A stretch of 64,000 nucleotides of DNA, taken from Tous-C4FEB sp044356555 (lineage in GTDB: Bacteria; Verrucomicrobiota; Verrucomicrobiia; Opitutales; Opitutaceae). Shown piece after piece: positions 59,760-64,000 of this stretch (position 1 is its first letter; the number at the start of each line of letters is the position of its first letter). The stretch covers positions 128,780 through 192,779 of the forward strand of contig JBIKWB010000005.1 in the NCBI GenBank assembly GCA_044356555.1. Direction: 5' to 3'. The notes under the pieces are model-generated. The model had not been told where the DNA came from, did not search any database, and saw only the letters and a program-made list of their open reading frames with translations. The translations under genes and the position numbers were made by a program.

Positions 59760-59788
59760 GGGGCGGCGCGACTGAGGTCGCGCCCTAC
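59760..59788. repeat. REP-like palindrome between tgt and guaB
   Basis: GGGGCGGCGCGACTGAGG continues into TCGCGCCCTAC: GGCGCGAC and GTCGCGCC are mirror arms, and the end reads GTAGGG on the minus strand like the other REPs. Confidence 0.5.
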
Positions 59789-59799
59789 AAGGAAACCTC

Positions 59800-59822
59800 G
59801 GAGGGCGGGTCGGAGACCCTAC
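59800..59822 (-). repeat. REP-like palindrome after guaB stop
   Basis: On the minus strand the element reads GTAGGGTCTCC and GACCCGCCCTCC, seven bases after the guaB TAA. It has a shorter left arm than the other copies. Confidence 0.65.
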
Positions 59823-59829
59823 TTTCGGA

Positions 59830-61440
<1,611 letters not shown>

Positions 61441-61511
61441 GATTGCCGTGAACGGAGTAGGAGGGCGCGGGGCGAGGGCAACGGAAAAGTCGGGGGCGGA
61501 GCCCGGAGGGT

Positions 61512-61541
61512 GCCCACGGAACACACGGAAAACACGGAAGG
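61512..61541. repeat. Dispersed repeat 'cccacggaacacacgg' copy 3
   Basis: GCCCACGGAACACACGGAAA continues as ACACGGAAGG in the guaB-menC gap, nearly identical to the copy at 55353. Confidence 0.65.
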
Positions 61542-61655
61542 GGATCGGAGCGGAGAATCGGATGGCATCACGCGGAGGGCGCGGACGATGAGTCCAGAAG
61601 GGAAGGTTGGAGCGTTGCTTTGGCGGGGGAGGTGGGTTTGGTGGGCGGACTTTAT

Positions 61656-62696
61656 ATGCGGGTGAGATTTCAGTATCGGCGGTACCGGTTGGCCTTTCGC
61701 GCGGCAGTGCGGACGGCGCATGGCGTGTGGAGTGAGCGCGAGGGAATCCTGGTGCGGGTGAGCGACGAGGGCGGGCTCGCCGGGCTGGGGGAGGCGGCAT
61801 GTTTGCCGTGGTTTGGGACGGAGACGGCGGACGCGGCCGAGGCGGCGTGCGCGAAATTTGGCGAATGGGTGGGGGCGGAGGAGTTGGACGAGGTGCCGGT
61901 GAGCTTGGTGTGTTTAAGGAATGCGGTGGCGGCGGCGCGGGGGGAGTTGGAGGAGCGGGTGCAGATCGCGAACGGAGGGGAGCGGCGGGTTAGGGATTAC
62001 GCGCCGTACCTCGGAGTAGCGGCATTGTTGCCGGCGGGTCGTGCGGTGCTCGCGGCGTTGGGGCCGAAGGCAGAGGCCGGGTTTCGGGTGTTTAAGTGGA
62101 AGGTGGGGGTGGGCGATGTCGCGGATGAGTTGGGGCTTTTGGACGAGGTGTGTGCGGCGCTGCCGAGTGGCGCGAAGCTGCGGCTGGATGCCAATGGCGC
62201 GTGGGACCGGCGAAAGGCGGAGCGTTGGCTCGAACGGTGCGCGGACCGGCCGGTGGAGTTTGTGGAGCAGCCGGTGGCGGCGGACGCGAAGGGCGCGGAG
62301 GATGTTTTGCGGGGGCTCGCGGAGGATTGGCCGACGCCGATCGCGCTCGATGAGTCGCTCGCCGGCGACGGGGACGTGGAGCGCTGGATCGGGGCCGGGT
62401 GGCGCGGGGTGTGGGTCGTGAAGCCGGGTTTGCTGGGGGACGTGGCGCGGACGCTGGCGCGTTTGGAGCAAGCAAAGGCGAGCGTCGTTTTTTCCTCGGC
62501 GCTGGAGACGGCGGTGGGGGCGCGGGCGGCGTTGCAGTGGGCTTTTGGCTGGAAGGGCGAGGCGCGCGCGTTGGGGTTTGGCGTGTGGCCGCTGTTTCAG
62601 GACGCGCGGTGCGACGGGCCATATGCGGCGCCGTTTATCCGGGTGGCGGATTTGGACCGCATCGACGCGGAGGCCGTATGGAACGCGACCAACTGA
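61656..62696 (+). CDS. menC: o-Succinylbenzoate synthase
   Basis: This 346-residue enolase-superfamily enzyme makes o-succinylbenzoate in menaquinone synthesis. The barrel residues are all present: K-x-K in FKWKVGVG, metal ligands in RLDANGAW, EFVEQPV and IALDESLAG, and the second Lys in WVVKPGLLG. The related dipeptide epimerases and muconate cycloisomerases share these, but the following menE gene, overlapping by 19 bp, fixes the assignment. The ATG at 61656 starts the conserved N-terminus (MRVRFQYRRYRLAF). Confidence 0.9.
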   Translation: MRVRFQYRRYRLAFRAAVRTAHGVWSEREGILVRVSDEGGLAGLGEAACLPWFGTETADAAEAACAKFGEWVGAEELDEVPVSLVCLRNAVAAARGELEERVQIANGGERRVRDYAPYLGVAALLPAGRAVLAALGPKAEAGFRVFKWKVGVGDVADELGLLDEVCAALPSGAKLRLDANGAWDRRKAERWLERCADRPVEFVEQPVAADAKGAEDVLRGLAEDWPTPIALDESLAGDGDVERWIGAGWRGVWVVKPGLLGDVARTLARLEQAKASVVFSSALETAVGARAALQWAFGWKGEARALGFGVWPLFQDARCDGPYAAPFIRVADLDRIDAEAVWNATN

Positions 62697-63844
62697 AGGC
62701 GCTCGTGCGGGCGACGGGTGTGGCGGTGGAGCGAAATGGCGTGTTGCTTTTGGGTGAGGCGACGGTGTTGAGGAAGTGGCAGGAAACGTGGCAAGCGGAG
62801 CGCCCAACGCTGAACGCGGAAGATCCGGAGTTGGGGTGGTTGGCGATCGCGACGGGTGGATCGAGCGGCGTGGCGAAATTTGCGCGGCATGATGAACGCA
62901 CGTTGTCTGCGGCGGTGGGGGGATTTTGTGCGCATTTTGAGATCGAGCGCGTGAATGCGATCGATGTGTTGCCGGCGTATCATGTGAGCGGGCTGATGGC
63001 GCGGGTGCGGTGTGCGGCGACGGGTGGGACGCATGTGGCGTGCGATTGGAAGCGAATCGAAGCCGGCGAACGGCCGGTATTGGCGGTAGGCGGGGGCGAT
63101 TGGGTAATCTCGCTCGTGCCCACGCAGCTGCAGAGGTTGCTCGGGTCGGAAGGGGCGGTGGCGTGGCTGAGGGGGTTTAGGGCGATCTTCGTCGGAGGCG
63201 GGCCGGTGTGGCCGGAGTTGGCCGACGCAGCGGAGCGGGCGGGATTGCCGGTGGCGTTGACCTATGGGATGACGGAAACGGCGGCGATGGTGGCGGCTTT
63301 GCAGCCCGCGGAGTTTTTAGCGGGGGAGAGAAGCAGCGGGGCGGCGTTACCCCATGCCAAGATTTCGCTTGGGCCCGGCGGGGTGGTGCGGATCGGGGGC
63401 GAATCGGTGTTTCGCGGGTATTGGCCGGAGAGGGTCGAGGCGCGTGAATTGGAGACGGATGATGTGGGATGCCTTGATGAACGTGGACGGTTGAGGATTC
63501 TTGGACGACGCGACGCGGTCATCATCACCGGTGGGAAAAAGGTGCAGCCGGCGGACGTGGAACTGGCGTTGCGGGCGACCGGCGAGTTTGACGATGTGGT
63601 GGTGATCGGCGTGCCCGATGCGGAGTGGGGGGAGGCGGTCGTGGCGTGTTATCCGGCGGAGGGACGGCAACCGGATTTGCGGCGCGTGACGGAGGGGGTG
63701 GGGAACTTGGCGGGATCGCTGCGGCCAAAGCGCTATGTGAAGGTGAATCAGTGGCCGACTAACGATCTCGGGAAGGTCAATCGGGCTGCGGTTGTGGCCG
63801 CGGTCACGGCGGTGATCGCGGGGCCGAGACGGGCTTCGCTCTAA
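62678..63844 (+). CDS. menE: o-Succinylbenzoate–CoA ligase
   Basis: This 388-residue AMP-forming ligase activates o-succinylbenzoate with CoA. The P-loop ATGGSSGVAKFARH, the adenylate motif LTYGMTETAAMVAAL, and the hinge/catalytic lysine part GRRDAVIITGGKKVQPADVE are visible, and the final NDLGKVNRAA supplies the lysine. It is shorter than E. coli MenE (~450) because the N-terminal subdomain is reduced to ~50 residues. The ATG at 62678 lies inside menC (overlap 19 bp). The pair makes DHNA precursors; other men genes are not in the window. Confidence 0.88.
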   Translation: MERDQLKALVRATGVAVERNGVLLLGEATVLRKWQETWQAERPTLNAEDPELGWLAIATGGSSGVAKFARHDERTLSAAVGGFCAHFEIERVNAIDVLPAYHVSGLMARVRCAATGGTHVACDWKRIEAGERPVLAVGGGDWVISLVPTQLQRLLGSEGAVAWLRGFRAIFVGGGPVWPELADAAERAGLPVALTYGMTETAAMVAALQPAEFLAGERSSGAALPHAKISLGPGGVVRIGGESVFRGYWPERVEARELETDDVGCLDERGRLRILGRRDAVIITGGKKVQPADVELALRATGEFDDVVVIGVPDAEWGEAVVACYPAEGRQPDLRRVTEGVGNLAGSLRPKRYVKVNQWPTNDLGKVNRAAVVAAVTAVIAGPRRASL

Positions 63845-63925
63845 AGCTTAGCAGGTGCGGGAGAGAAGAGTGGGGCGGGAGAATTTTCGGTTTGGGAATT
63901 TTCGGGTCCGGCCTAGCGTGGACCG

Positions 63926-64000
63926 ATGACCAAGAACGAAATCATTGAAGTGTTGGAGGAGATCGGAGTGTTGTTGGAATTGAAGGGAGAAAATCCGTTC
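63926..64000 (+). CDS. polX: DNA polymerase X-like protein, N-terminal fragment (3' truncated by window edge)
   Basis: Only the first 25 codons are present. They read MTKNEIIEVLEEIGVLLELK and then GENPF, which matches the start of bacterial family X DNA polymerase/3'-5' exonuclease PolX (helix-hairpin-helix region). PolX acts in base-excision-type gap filling. The remainder, with the PHP domain, must lie beyond the window. The call rests on this short but distinctive segment. Confidence 0.7.
   Translation, partial: MTKNEIIEVLEEIGVLLELKGENPF

Overview
The window is about 64 kb of high-GC bacterial chromosome, densely packed with housekeeping genes on both strands. It carries no phage, insertion sequence, CRISPR array, rRNA or recognisable tRNA. 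The organism is a Gram-negative aerobe or facultative anaerobe: it encodes phosphoheptose isomerase for LPS, a YdbH/YnbE/YdbL-type envelope set, a periplasmic cytochrome c dehydrogenase, and menaquinone genes menC-menE. The mixture of protein types and the intergenic repeats of the 'ccacggaacacacggaa' kind point to Verrucomicrobiota, most likely the Opitutaceae. That placement is inference from pattern, not from a marker-gene search.

Layout. 1-8.6 kb: 3' end of argH, an MFS transporter, mutL (endonuclease motifs degenerate), glycogen phosphorylase behind a sigma-54-like promoter, and a short ydbH-ynbE-ydbL-like envelope operon. 8.7-13.9 kb: a tightly overlapping BMP-family nucleoside ABC importer (binding protein, double ATPase, two permeases) translationally coupled to a gamma carbonic anhydrase. 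14-19.5 kb: folA, alanine dehydrogenase, a Gly/Asp-rich membrane protein, a secreted esterase, a cyclophilin, a NUP-family protein and gmhA. 19.5-24.8 kb: recF-tauE-ruvC and a multi-PAS hybrid kinase. 25-33 kb: gpmI, aspS, glnB (good sigma-54 promoter and terminator), a phosphoribosyltransferase, an M20 peptidase, an RbsD/FucU mutarotase with an SDR, and a coiled-coil/HTH protein. 33-42.7 kb: dxs-xseB, a PRMT-like methyltransferase, trmO, FKBP, an S4 protein, argA, and proS-clpS-DUF2017-like. 42.8-50.9 kb: a candidate 6S-like RNA, a family B DNA polymerase, a MoeB/ThiF-rhodanese protein, ruvX, truA-comF-accD-folC. 51-64 kb: a divergent purA, a secreted Ntn hydrolase, a secreted lactonase and a cytochrome c/sugar dehydrogenase fusion, a tgt-mnmC fusion, guaB, menC-menE and the first codons of polX.

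The items most worth following are the TGT-MnmC fusion, the 6S-like RNA, an AccD that has lost all four zinc cysteines, a MutL with eroded endonuclease motifs, and a family of palindromes sitting on or just after the stop codons of six minus-strand genes. All were found by reading the sequence; homology calls rest on recognised motifs, and no database search was run.
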